Part shown: positions 34,543 through 45,684 of the stretch, one piece after another
Layout of the letters: every line of letters starts with the position of its first letter
Numbering within the stretch: position 1 is the first letter of the stretch
Source: Neopestalotiopsis rosae
Taxonomy: Eukaryota > Ascomycota > Sordariomycetes > Amphisphaeriales > Sporocadaceae
Reading direction: 5' to 3'
Length of the DNA: 64,000 nt
Assembly (NCBI GenBank): GCA_023078685.1
Contig: JALGAS010000009.1
Coordinates: 186,001 to 250,000, forward strand
The notes under the pieces: model-generated
The model's database searches: none
Told to the model about the DNA's origin: nothing
Seen by the model: only the letters and a program-made list of their open reading frames with translations
Position numbers and translations under genes: made by a program

Positions 34543-36391
34543 TTAGCGAAGGGAGAAACCCTTGCGCTTGCCCTCCTTCTCGATTGGCCTGCCGCTCTCG
34601 ACTCTGCTCTTCTTCTCCTCGAGCTCTATCCGTTGTCGCTCCAGCTGCTCCTTCATCTCGCGATGCCGGGCGTAGAGCTCTTCCTCGCTCTGCTTCAGCT
34701 TGCTCTCCTTTTCGGCAACCTTTTGCTGGAAGACCATCTTCATCTCGGCTTCCATCTTGGCAAGCTTCTGCTCGTGCAGGGCACGCTCCTCTTCTTGCTT
34801 GACGGCAGGGTTCACCTCCTTGAAGACGCTGGGGTCTTGAGCAACACCCATAGCAGTGAGCTTGTCGGTTCTGTAGTTCTCGTACAGAGCATGGTTGGTG
34901 TGCTCCTTGAGCTCCTCCATGTGGGTGCGGATGAGCATTTGGCGCAGCTTGACGAAGTCGCAGTGCTCCTCATTGTCGACCTCAATCACACCCCAAGGGT
35001 AGCTACGGCCACGAACCTTGCGGCCGTCGGCGTTTGTGATCTCGTTGTTGGCACCAACAACGGCGAAGGGAACCTTGGACATGATCTCATTGTTCTCAGC
35101 AATGGTCTCCTCGTCATCGAGCTCGTAGCGAGGGCCCTCGAAGATCTGAATGTCGTGGTGCTTGATATCGCTAAGAATCTGCATGAAAGGTGAGCGACAA
35201 TTCTCAAGCACGAAGAAAGTGGACTTACTCTGGCCTTGAAGGACATGATCTCCTCGTCGGTGAGGGTGTCAGCCTTGGCAATGACGGGAATCAAGTTGAC
35301 CTTGGTATGAAGGCGACGCATGACCTCAATATCCAGAGGCTTAAGCGAGTGGCCGGTAGGCTGGATGAAGAAAACGCAAGCGTGGATTCTGTTGTCCACA
35401 ATGTTCATGCGGTTGACCTTGTTCTCGGCATCCAAGTATGCGTCATATCGCTGCTCGATGTTCTCGACAATGGGTCTCCAAGACTCGTCGTTGTTCACGA
35501 AATCACCGAAACCAGGGGTATCGACAACGGTGAGGCGGAGACGGACACCAGCCTCCTCGATGTCTGCGCTGATCGATTGAATAGTAACGGTCTTGGGAAT
35601 GATGTCCAGGCTAGGTCCCTTGCGCTCCTTGGGAGGGTACAGGGAGGTGTTGAACAGAGTGTTGACCAAAGTGGACTTTCCAAGGCCAGATTCACCTAGA
35701 ACAAGTCAGCTGTTGTTCCCACATTTCAAATTTCAGACACCCAGATACATACCAACAACCATGACGTTGAAGTTGAAGCCCTTGCGCACACTCTTGCGGT
35801 GCCATTGGTTTGGCAGGTTTGCGAAACCAACGTAGCCCGTCAATTTTCTTCGAACAATGTTCTTGTTCTCGTTCACTGAAGAGGTAAGAGGGCTCGAAAC
35901 TAATGATACACGGGTTAGAGGTTGTTGACGAGTAAGCGGAGAGTACATTTTTACTCACCAGGAGCCGGCTCAGGCGAGCTGCTGGCCGGGAATTCGGTAC
36001 CTGTAGCTAGAGGCAAATGTTAGTAAACATGAACGCTGTCAATGATGATTGACGTAGGCAATGAGCGATGTTGCAAGAGACACCAGAAAGTCGAGATACC
36101 GTCAGAACATAGGCCATCACTGCCATAGAGCTCCGAGTAATCCATGGGTTTCAGAGGTCTCAATGCGGGTGCATCAACGACAAGCATGCTGCGATAATGC
36201 CGGACAGAAGGATCACGGTTTTCCTGGGACACACGAGCCGAACTCCCAGGCTGGGAGCTCGTCGTTGTCACAGACAGCATGGAAACTCGGCTTGAGGGCT
36301 GTTGGTCGACCATTTGCATCTTCCTGGGGAGAGAATCGAGCTGCACACTCCGAGTTCGAGCTTTGCTGTGATTGACGAGGAATGTAGGCAT
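34543..36391 (-). CDS. CDC3: Septin, CDC3/AspB group
   Basis: Five exons on the minus strand (36391-36100, 36006-35959, 35899-35753, 35695-35229, 35178-34543) give 529 aa. The N-terminal 120 residues or so are a variable extension. A polybasic stretch and septin leader ([19 protein letters not shown]) then lead into the GTPase domain: G1 GESGLGKS (163-170), G3 DTPGFGD, G4 AKAD. The septin unique element follows ([18 protein letters not shown]). The last 110 residues form a Glu/Lys/Gln-rich coiled coil. The P-loop is created by splicing across intron 3. Septins form heteromeric filaments at septa, hyphal tips and branches. The long N-terminal extension and coiled coil point to the Cdc3 position in the hetero-oligomer. 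Family assignment is certain; the subgroup is likely. Confidence 0.94.
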
Positions 36392-39300
36392 TTCTTAATC
36401 TGAACTCTTGGTGTATACTGTTTTTTTGGTGCTTGCAACGTTGGAGAGGAAAACCGATGTTCCTAACAATGGTGGGATATTCCAAAGAACCAAAAAGCGA
36501 GACCCAAAAAAGAAGTAAATCGACCCAAAACGAGCGCGAGGTGTAACGAACGTAGACGACGCGATGTTGTTGTTATTGAGGAAAACCGAGGAAGGCATTC
36601 GAGTGGCCTTGGGAGGCGACTTGGTTTCGAAAGACCGACGTCTCGTGGTGAGCGACCGCGCAGTCGCAGAAGGTGCGATCCGGATTTCATGTTTCGGCGA
36701 GGTGTCTCTTGCAACATGTAGAACTCGTGGTTGGCACGAGGACGAGGAGATTGTGCTTACCCATATCGAAATATTTAAAGTACTTCGAAATTTATGAAGT
36801 GCCGAGTCGAAATAGAAAGCGCGAAGCTGGTATGCTATCGAAGATTCAATGTCAGTCACGAGAGGAATTCGCTGGCAACGTAATGTGTCGGATCGTTGTG
36901 GTCGTTATTGGGCAAAGGCCACGAGGAGCTCAGTGGAGAACTCCTGAGCGTGCGGAAGCTAGAATGGAGGAGAGGCAGGAACAATGTAGATGAGATGAAG
37001 GCAATGACGACAAGCTCATTCGTGTTTGAGAATTGGCGCCCAAACGGATGAACACGCGACAGATGGGGGAGGAGAGAGCCAGCGTCGTTGGAAGTTGGGA
37101 GGGCAGAAATTCGTCGTTGGCTGCTTCGGGCTCGGAAATTTCGAGGGTTCACACGTACGTACCTAAAGGCAATATCTGCCAAGCTCAATTATGTGCTGCC
37201 GTGTCTGCAGGTCGAGTTCGCGACTGGAAAAGGGCAAGAAGGTGTGAATTCGCGAGCGTAACGCTGTGTCGGGCGACACAGAATTTTTGGAAGAAAAAAA
37301 GAAGACTGCAATTAACGGTGTAGAGATCTAGTGAATGTCGAGAAGGAATTCGCAAAGAAGTGCGAAGAGAGTAGAAAACGGCTGGTTCAACACGCAAAGG
37401 AGGTGGTTGAGATCCAGTAGGGGGAAGGCAGGAGATTTGGGGTTGGCGGAATGGGACAGTACTAGTAAGTCAAAGTAATGTAACGAAGGGGACCTGTGCT
37501 TGGCTGTGCTAATGTTGGATTGGGACCAGACCAGACGGGCGTCAGTGAGCTCTGGGTGGTAACGGGCCACTACAGCTTGGTACCTTGAACTCTTTTTTCG
37601 GGCCCTCTTTGGTGGCCGCTGGGCTCACACTACACTCTGGCTGGGCTGTGATCTACCTATGCCGCTTCGCAAATTTGGGGTGGGGTCAGGGACGAGCCAA
37701 GAGTGGACTGGTGGCATGCATGGGGGTGGGCATTGGGGGATGAGCAGTGAGCACAAAAGGGGCTTTCGAATCTTTGCCCAAAAGTGTTACATTGAACCAA
37801 ACAAAAACACCCCCATGCCCCGGGAACCAGCTGTGGTTTGTGCACACGGCAGCTGCCAGAGGCCATGTCGACCTATCCAAAATTGCCATTTGGACTGCTT
37901 CATTATCGTCGATGAGATGCTTCGCGCTTCCTGCTTCTTCAGTCTACCTACATTAGCCCATGGCTCGCCGTACCTATCAGCAATGGCTGGACTCAAGGTG
38001 GCCTCAAGGGACGCTGTCGTTTTGTCTCCACCACTGCTCCGGGATCTCGAGGTGCGCCCCGTCCAAGCTTCTGATTGGTGAAAGCATCACATTTTAGTGG
38101 CAGGGATCGTGTTAAGTAAGAGGCTTGAGCTTGACACTTTGCATTCCAGCAACGGATTTGGCAGATTTGAGGGAGTGCGTACAATCTCAATTATATACAG
38201 CCCTTGGACGCGTACATTGCAAGCTGATGATATTGCACACATCTCTTTCTTTCCTTTTTCTCTTCCTCTTTTCTTCTTCACTTCCCCTTGAATTCGAACT
38301 TCGGGTCCTTGTCCTTTTCATGGCGTCACATTGTTTACTTGGAATTACTGGAGAGCCACTAACTACCTAGGTACCTACATAGCATGCAAGCTATAGCGAC
38401 CCCAATGGAGCCGAGGCGACACCTAGAATATGAGACGAAGTGTATCAGCTTTTCTTTGACATTCGTTTAAGCTTTCGGGGCATGGTGATTCAATCCAAAA
38501 GCATATTCGCGACTATAATTGGACAACCGACATGGAGGGGGAGAAAATTGTCGCGTGTGTCAAGAGACGCAGCAATCCGTCGACAGGAAACAGGAAACAA
38601 ATTTGGCGACGGAGAGAGATTGATTGATACTGCATGGTCGATGCACGGACATCACCTAGCCATTTGGACCCTGACACCGGTGGACTGACAGACTGCCCGG
38701 ACTCTGGGGTCGTGGCAGCGGGACCTGCGAAAATGCTTGAAATCGATGAAACGGCCGGTTAAACATCAGCCGTTGTGAATGTCTCTCTCTCCGCATGCAC
38801 ATGATGCATCGCGCAGTCACTTAAATACTCCGAGGCGAACTGATTCATTCTCTCGACTGCCTCGCATAAAAGGTGCAAGCCATCCTCCATTTCCCAGAAA
38901 TGGTGCCTCGTATCAGAGAGACAACTGCAACTCACACATCGCATCTTAATGAGCTCCATACCGGGATCCACTAGCAAGGAATATCACCATGTGGCCAATA
39001 ACCAATTCATATCGGCATGGTCCCTTGAAAGGGGAAGCACGAGCCGCATCAAATCTCAAGATAGCGTCAGGATCACCGGCTGCTCCGAGCTCTCCCCAAG
39101 CTTTCCCGTCGCGCTCCCGCCAAGCCCGTTGCTCTGGCATGACTTTAGCGAAACATGAGATCTGTCGGGGATCAGTCGATTACAATGCACTCGACTGCTT
39201 TCAATGATGCTAATAATGTATTCGTTTCGTACCTAGACACAGTGACCAATCAGCGATATCTATTCTAGGTTTTATAGAACACCGTCTCCTATATTCATTG

Positions 39301-40037
39301 GACCAATGCATCCACGATATACTTCTGTTGATATGTGCATGTTCGATGCAGTATGCGACATATACACACACAATAGAATTCACGTCTGCCTAATGAATGA
39401 CATCAATAGATGTGATTCGTTTCGAGGGTCGCACAGTTCTAGAAAAGCGGTTCTCGCTGCGCGCCGATTAGGTTTGGCCGAATTCTCAACCTTCGGCTCT
39501 GCATCAGAGCCGCTACGCAACTCCGGGCCGTGTCTGGTGCAAGGGGCTGACCATTTCGAGAAGCGGGAACAAAGAACTCTGCATTGGTGTTGGTTCCTGG
39601 GACTGACGCAACGCATTTGAAGAATGCAAAAAAGAGGACCTGGCTGAGAAAAAACCAGGATGATCGAGCCCATCCTTTGTTTCGATCCTTTTCCGAGTAG
39701 CAAACCCACATTGACTGGATCGCATCTGTCGAGTTGGTACCGAGTTTGTGCCACTCTGCTCGGTATGTTCGCACGCGAGAACTTCCAACAACGACCGGAA
39801 GCGGCCACGACGAGATGGCAGAAATGGCTGTGCTCCGTCAAGAACAAAGAAATTCGAACATAGCAAGCAAAGATTGACGATGCGTTTTCGCGAGCAATCC
39901 TGGGTAACACTCGAGCAAAGTGACAAACTTCTTGCCAGATGACTTGCCTATATAGCCCGACGCTCATTTTGAGCGAAGCAGAATGTTGACTCTTGTGTGT
40001 ATCGGTATCTCCTCATGTTGCATATGCCCTCGTCGCC
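36392..40037. other. Gene-poor tract upstream of the septin gene
   Basis: The first kilobase is probably septin promoter and leader. Beyond it I find no gene. A pyrimidine-only-like CT tract lies at about 38241-38288. Overlapping short frames at 37657-38081 and 39380-39967 lack domains or splice logic. Confidence 0.45.
39949..39954 (+). promoter_or_regulatory. TATATA element before the orphan ORF
   Basis: TATATA lies about 85 bp upstream of the ATG at 40038, a good core-promoter distance. It mildly supports that ORF as a gene. Confidence 0.35.
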
Positions 40038-40805
40038 ATGTCTCGCGCAGATGATGGCTTTGAATGGGTCGTGAAGAAGCAGCATTATGCGTTGGGGGCA
40101 GCGCAAAGGACTGCCTATGAGGAGCTCAGTTGCGAGAATGGCGAAATGAGGCAGCAACTGATATACGCCCAGATACGAGAGAATGAACTGTCCAAGGCAC
40201 TGGAAAGGTGCCGTGCCGCCAGAGCAGATCTCGAACAGTGCTGGGACGAGACTATTGCACAAGCTTTGGGGGGTTGCCATCTAGAGGATGACCCTATTGC
40301 CGAGCAACAGCGGTTATTAGACCAATGCTCCAAGAAGGGTTCCAAGCCTCAGAAGCCGCAATGCCGGACGAAGGGCTTGGAGGAGGAGGAGGAGTTGTAC
40401 CAACAAGATCTCAGAGAATGGGTCCCGGTCACAAAGGAAGATGCACTGCTTGACTCTGAAGCTCCTGCTAAACACCCGTTCCAGAGGACTGCTTGCGATG
40501 ACTATGCTTATGACGACGTTGCGTATGCCGAACCTCCTCCGCCTTACAACTTCGAACAACCCATATATGAATCGTCAACGCCACGTTCGATTGAGGAATA
40601 CGCTCGCCGTTCCAAGAAACGTTCACCATCTGTGTCCTCACCACACGTACGAATTGCGAAGTCGGATGACCTTATTCGTTGTAAGGCGACACCGTGCTGC
40701 CCTTCCCGGGAAAAGAAGAAGAAGAAGAAAAATAAGAAGAAGAATAACAAGACCAAGTATGAGGTCATCGGTAAATGGAGGAAGCGCCACCGAAACGAGA
40801 CGTGA
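40038..40805 (+). CDS. Hypothetical coiled-coil protein with poly-lysine tail
   Basis: A single 255-codon frame from the ATG at 40038 (in-frame ATG at 39993 also possible). I do not recognise a family. Residues 25-75 are Glu/Gln/Leu/Arg-rich with heptad-like spacing, suggesting a coiled coil (ENGEMRQQL...ENELSKALERC). An acidic linker with EEEEE follows, then a Pro/Tyr-rich part and a very basic end containing a Lys/Asn run near residue 230. A TATA element sits 85 bp upstream. No intron is needed. It could be a lineage-specific nuclear or RNA-associated protein, or a chance frame. The length, composition order and promoter argue for a real gene. Confidence 0.45.
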   Translation: MSRADDGFEWVVKKQHYALGAAQRTAYEELSCENGEMRQQLIYAQIRENELSKALERCRAARADLEQCWDETIAQALGGCHLEDDPIAEQQRLLDQCSKKGSKPQKPQCRTKGLEEEEELYQQDLREWVPVTKEDALLDSEAPAKHPFQRTACDDYAYDDVAYAEPPPPYNFEQPIYESSTPRSIEEYARRSKKRSPSVSSPHVRIAKSDDLIRCKATPCCPSREKKKKKKNKKKNNKTKYEVIGKWRKRHRNET

Positions 40806-43800
40806 GTATGCTCTTGTCAGGTCGAGTGTTGGCTCAATCATTCTTTTACAACCTATGCTGAGACCTGGATTCTAGGGGATACGTGATAAGAGAGCGGTAG
40901 CTTGAAAGACTTTCTGGTAGTTAGTATTGGAAATCGATCGCATTGGTCTCCTGAAGCTTCGTGACTTGAATCCGTGTCCTGCTCTGTCGGCTTCTCCTTC
41001 ATGGTGCAATGATACTGGGATGGATTTGAGACCACGGTGAGGTAGACTTCATACAGCTCGCTGGTAGATGGTCTGCGTGTGATGGATGGAAGTCGATCGC
41101 CAATTGGAAAAGTCAAAGGTTGAAGCGAAGTTGCGAGGCCATTTTCGGGCGAGCAGAGGTTGAGTATCGTCCAATAAGGTATTGCGACACATAGAGATTT
41201 GGCAGATGAAAATCTGCGATCAAGCATTACCCATTTAGCTACAATGTTGTTAAATGTAATGTCAAAAAAGTTGTGGAACAATAAGTCTTCGTTCGGGGGT
41301 GCAATACCCTCATGTATTGGCTGTAGGTAAGCACTGGTTTTGCTCCTGAACTAACAAATACAATACACAAGAGAATCACGGAAACAAGCCTTATGTTGAC
41401 AATATCTGGGACAGTAAAGGAGACCCTTGACTAAAGTGAGATCGGACAAGTGCGTTCATAACATAATAGGTGGTGCTTTTGGACGCCGAGTCATTCGACA
41501 CGCATCGTAGACAAGTATGATTCAACTCTAGTGGCTGGATCGATACGATGGGTATCAGTTAGATAAATTTCTAGGGTCGACTGACCGAGGTGAGATAATA
41601 TCCTCCCCCAGGATGAACTGAACTCAGTTGAATGTCGTTATATCAGATTACTAGTCCGTCGCAGGAGGAAGCTCACCAAAGCCGAACCTTCTCGCCCCTG
41701 CTTATGCCCCGGATTATCTCAATCTTGGCATGGCCGGGGTTGTAGCACGCCATCTGGGAGATCTCTTCTTGGGATTTCATATGAAGATTGTACTATTTCC
41801 GAAACGCGCCACACATCTCGCATGCTATCATTATCATGGCGTAATTGTTCGCATCCTTCTGGGCAATGAGGTTTGGAATGCTCCATATTACAACCCTACC
41901 GCGCATGGGAAAGGTGACTCTCCCACATCCCAAGCTTCCCTTCCCAGCTTGGATCCACTCTTCTCCCGTATCAGTGGCATCAATGTCTATTGCGCCATCG
42001 CTGATTATGATGGCGGCATGCGACGGTTCCTGCAGTAGGTCGAGCAAGCACAACAGGATAGGCGCGCAAGATGAACTGCCAAGAACTGGTTTATACTATA
42101 GTGATAACATGGTGGGCCTCGCACGTGGTATTGCTGGACAAGATATCTGTTTGAGTCTAGGACCACAGCTTCGGGTCCGTGTAACGACCCGTGACCTTTC
42201 ATGTTTCTTGTTCCTATGTACGATGATAGCGGCCGGACATGGTGTTGCATTTCAGGCTTGGAGCCTGCGTTGTAAGGAAGGATCAGTGCCAAACCAGTTT
42301 CTCTTCGCAGCCACGACCATCCGATGACCATTTTATTTGATTGCCACCACTTGTGCGCGGCGATTCCCCAAGACTCTCACTACCTCGGTCAAGAGAAGAC
42401 GAGGATCTTGTCGAATGGGCTGACTTGAACGGCTCATGAGTCAAGCTCTCTGGAAGTTGATATCCGTAGAAACATCACATGTGGTATCAATTTGAATCTT
42501 GCTTGACCTTCTGTTGACTAAGAATGAGAGTCTGCTAGCCAATGGATGAGAACATACTTTTATGTTGTACGTACAGCCTACGTAATAGTTGATTACAAGC
42601 AGAGCGTGGTCGTAGTGGCACGGCATATAATCACTAGGTACTAATTGATGTTTGTTTGTTCGCGGCCCGTGGATAGCCGGCCTGGCGCTGTGTGAGTCTT
42701 GACGGGTCGCAGTCGGCTGCGCTTATACAAGACGCAGCATAGAACTGCTGACAACCAATTCTACGTATGCCAAGACATGAAAAAACCACAAAATGTTGGA
42801 GGTCATGCACCACGGGACGTGAGACTGGTCAATTGCCTCGTATATAACAGTTCTGGCAGCGCAGATGGTGAGGTCTCCGTCAAGTACCTATACTTCAACA
42901 CAGTTGGGATCGGCGTGTTCGGATCCGAAACTATATTACCATAAGCATTCCCTGGATACCCGCGGAACCTGGCAGGTCACAGCAGCAATCAATCGTACAG
43001 TCGGCAACGCAGATGGTGCGATGTGCTCTATATTAGCAAAACGGTCTTTCAGATTGAGATTGATCAATTTTCTCAAGTTTATGTCCGTATATGGCTTGGC
43101 AAAGGATGGCTTAAAGCCATTCGGGCATGTTTCAATTGCGATGGCGCAATTCGGCACCAACCGATGAGCTCCGGACAATGCAATTGGAATCGCCGCTCTA
43201 CTATGGCTTGTGCGGGCATGCTCAACGAAATAGGCAAGTAGTCTCAGAGCCGCGAGCGACGCCCCTAGATGCGCTCAAGTCTCTTTGAGCGATCATCTCC
43301 GTCAATGTGCGCATTGGGGTCTCGACCAATGACATTGAGTCTAGAGCACGTAATACTACTGCGTATACACAACATCACCAAGAAGCGTTCCCTGAGGAGG
43401 CTCTTATCTGCGCGAGTCCCAAGACTCAAAAACATCTTTGTACACCCAGCAGCACATGTCCTGAGCTCCGGACACAACTGAGCTGTGAATTGCGGCATGA
43501 TTGACACCTGCCAAGGTGGGCAGCCGGTAGTTCGACACTGCCATTATGACGATCGGAGCCCCAACTCAAACTAAGATCCCAGAACCCAGTTCTGACTAGT
43601 CTCTCTGAAGGGGGTCTTCTCCTGATACAGCAAACACAAAAAGAGATCCATTAATGAATGGCATCTTCACCTAGGTCAAGGTAGCTTCTCGAATTGATAA
43701 ATAACATGCAAGACCTATCTATTCCGGTCTTACACACTGAGAACCCAAACATATCAATACAACTTACCGCCATCTTTGCTTTTTTTTCGATTGAACGTGC

Positions 43801-44005
43801 TTGTCCTTTGCTTGTCATCGCTGCAGCAAGCCTCACTGATACGTCCAAGCGTTGCCGAGGTCGGCGTACACCAATAGGGATACGAACACAAGATACGAAA
43901 AGCGGAGCAGTGATCCCAGCTGACAGATACCACACATTGCAACTGTCCAGCAACCAACATATCGGCCACGTCGGCAAGAGATAAGCCCCTTCGAGATCAT
44001 ACACA
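40806..44005. other. Intergenic tract, no supported gene
   Basis: Frames here, including a 142-codon minus-strand frame at 40853-41281 and a 160-codon plus-strand frame at 41845-42327 that overlaps minus-strand frames, have no domain I can name. The tract could hold decayed gene remnants, but I cannot show homology. No tRNA or structured RNA is apparent. Confidence 0.45.
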
Positions 44006-44805
44006 ATGTGTAACTTGACTTGTCCAGCAACTCAGCTGCCTTCTCCTCCGGCCTCAGACATAGACTCGCAAAACACCGACAAGATGAACAGATTTGAAGA
44101 CCTTGTGCAAGTCCTGAAGGATGCTCTCGGAGAGTCGTCTGGTTTGACGTCGGATGATGTGGATGTCGACGTCCTGAGCGACTCCATGGCGAGATATATC
44201 TCTGATGATGACGAATGGTCCAAATATGCTCTCGCCGACGCCAGTAGAGCCTATACCCGCAACCTGGTCGACGAGGGCAACGGCAAAAGTAACCTCGTAT
44301 GTGTTGCATAATTCCACCTTCGTATCGTGATCATGTCGTCGAGAAGAACCACTGCTGACAGAATCTTCCTCCATAGCTGGTGCTCGTATGGACGCCGGGC
44401 AAGGGCAGTCCCATCCATGATCATGGCAATGCCCATTGCCTGATGAAGATCCTCCGCGGTAGCCTCACCGAGACACGATACGACTTTCCCACAGATACAC
44501 AACCACAAGAAATGAAACTGAAATCACGCACAGTACACGATGAGAATGCTGTCGCATATATGGCGGACGAGCTAGGCCTGCATCGTGTCTCGAACGAGGG
44601 CAGCGACTTCGCTGTCTCGTTACACTGTGGGTGTTGTCCTTTACTTATACTTCAGTGATCATCCTTGCTGACTTGCCGAACAGTATACACACCCCCAAAT
44701 GTTGCCAAAGGAGGATGTTGGATCTTCAATGAAAAGACGGGCAAGCGAAGCCATGTTCCAAGATGCGGATACTACTCAGCATATGGTCGTCTGTTGAAGG
44801 AATGA
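44006..44805 (+). CDS. Cysteine dioxygenase, type I
   Basis: Three exons (44006-44296, 44377-44626, 44684-44805) with 80- and 57-nt introns give 220 aa. This cupin enzyme oxidises L-cysteine to cysteine sulfinate with O2 and Fe(II), controlling cytosolic cysteine and feeding sulfur and taurine-like metabolism. The iron ligands are visible: His111 and His113 in the [11 protein letters not shown] motif, and His166 in GLHRVSN. Cys118 and Tyr182 (in LHLYTPP, rebuilt by splicing intron 2) occupy the positions of the Cys-Tyr crosslink known in the mammalian enzyme. A later in-frame ATG at 44084 (MNRFEDL) is an alternative start. The sequence appears complete and functional. Confidence 0.93.
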
Positions 44806-45684
44806 GGGAAGAGGTGGACATATGAGAGATGATGATAAATACCATGTTGCATTTACCCATACTTGGCCTGACATCGTATTGATGCGCGGCGAGTTCTCAT
44901 TGTTTTCAGTCCCTGTTGATTGGCCAGAATGCTATAGGGAATAATGATGATTTTGTTACTTCTGAACTGCCACATGCCGCCCGCTGAATCGTAAAGGACT
45001 GGTGTTCATGGTAGTATGGCGATGCCATATATGAGCAGTCGAGAGCCGTGATACGCGTGGAGACGCTTCCAAGTGGTGACTTACCGTCAGTAACATGCTC
45101 CAGGTGAAGAACAGTCGTCCAGATCTGCCTTCTAATGCGAGTATGAAGTTGACAAGAAGAGGAGTCGTCGTTGAGCCTCTCTGCTTAGAATGCACCATTC
45201 TCATGGCTTTCTGCGCTAGTCGATCACGCAATCGCCCCTGTTCAGACTACTTGGGTAATAAGTGGGTCAAGTCTCGAGAGGTACGTACTGGAAGTTATGT
45301 TAGCCCCTTATGAACACTTGTGAACAGCACGAACCATACAATGAACACTGAAGGCCCTTAAAAAGCAAGTACTAAGTTGACAAGTCACCTGAGGACGCGA
45401 CTGCCAGTGGCGTGTATCATTTTCTTTTGTTAGAGTAGGAAAGCGCGTTCAGGAGCATGAATAGCTTTGCCTTGATTGAACCCAACACGAGACAATTTGC
45501 TAGGTTTCCTTTGAGCAACTGGCCCAATGCATTTCATCAGACAGAAGTCTTATCGTCTATTCAATTGAGTTTTGAAATTATATATCACCAGCCTCCAAAT
45601 ATTGTATTGTTGCCATCCCTATAACTTTCAGCCTGAAAAGGACCGTACCTCCAAATAAAAAAGGTGTTACAATCGTAGCGCGGG
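44806..45684. other. Intergenic between cysteine dioxygenase and SNF2 translocase
   Basis: No gene recognised. The right end is the promoter of the HIRAN-SNF2-RING gene. Confidence 0.5.

Noticed and set aside
40853..41281. 142-codon minus-strand frame converging on the orphan ORF
   Set aside because: Protein-like composition in part, but no domain or other support; too short to call alone.
41845..42327. 160-codon frame in the gene-poor tract
   Set aside because: Overlaps equally long frames on the minus strand and has no recognisable motif.
43165..43474. 13-mer TGAGCTCCGGACA occurring twice 300 bp apart
   Set aside because: Flanks do not align, so there is no evidence for a duplicated element.
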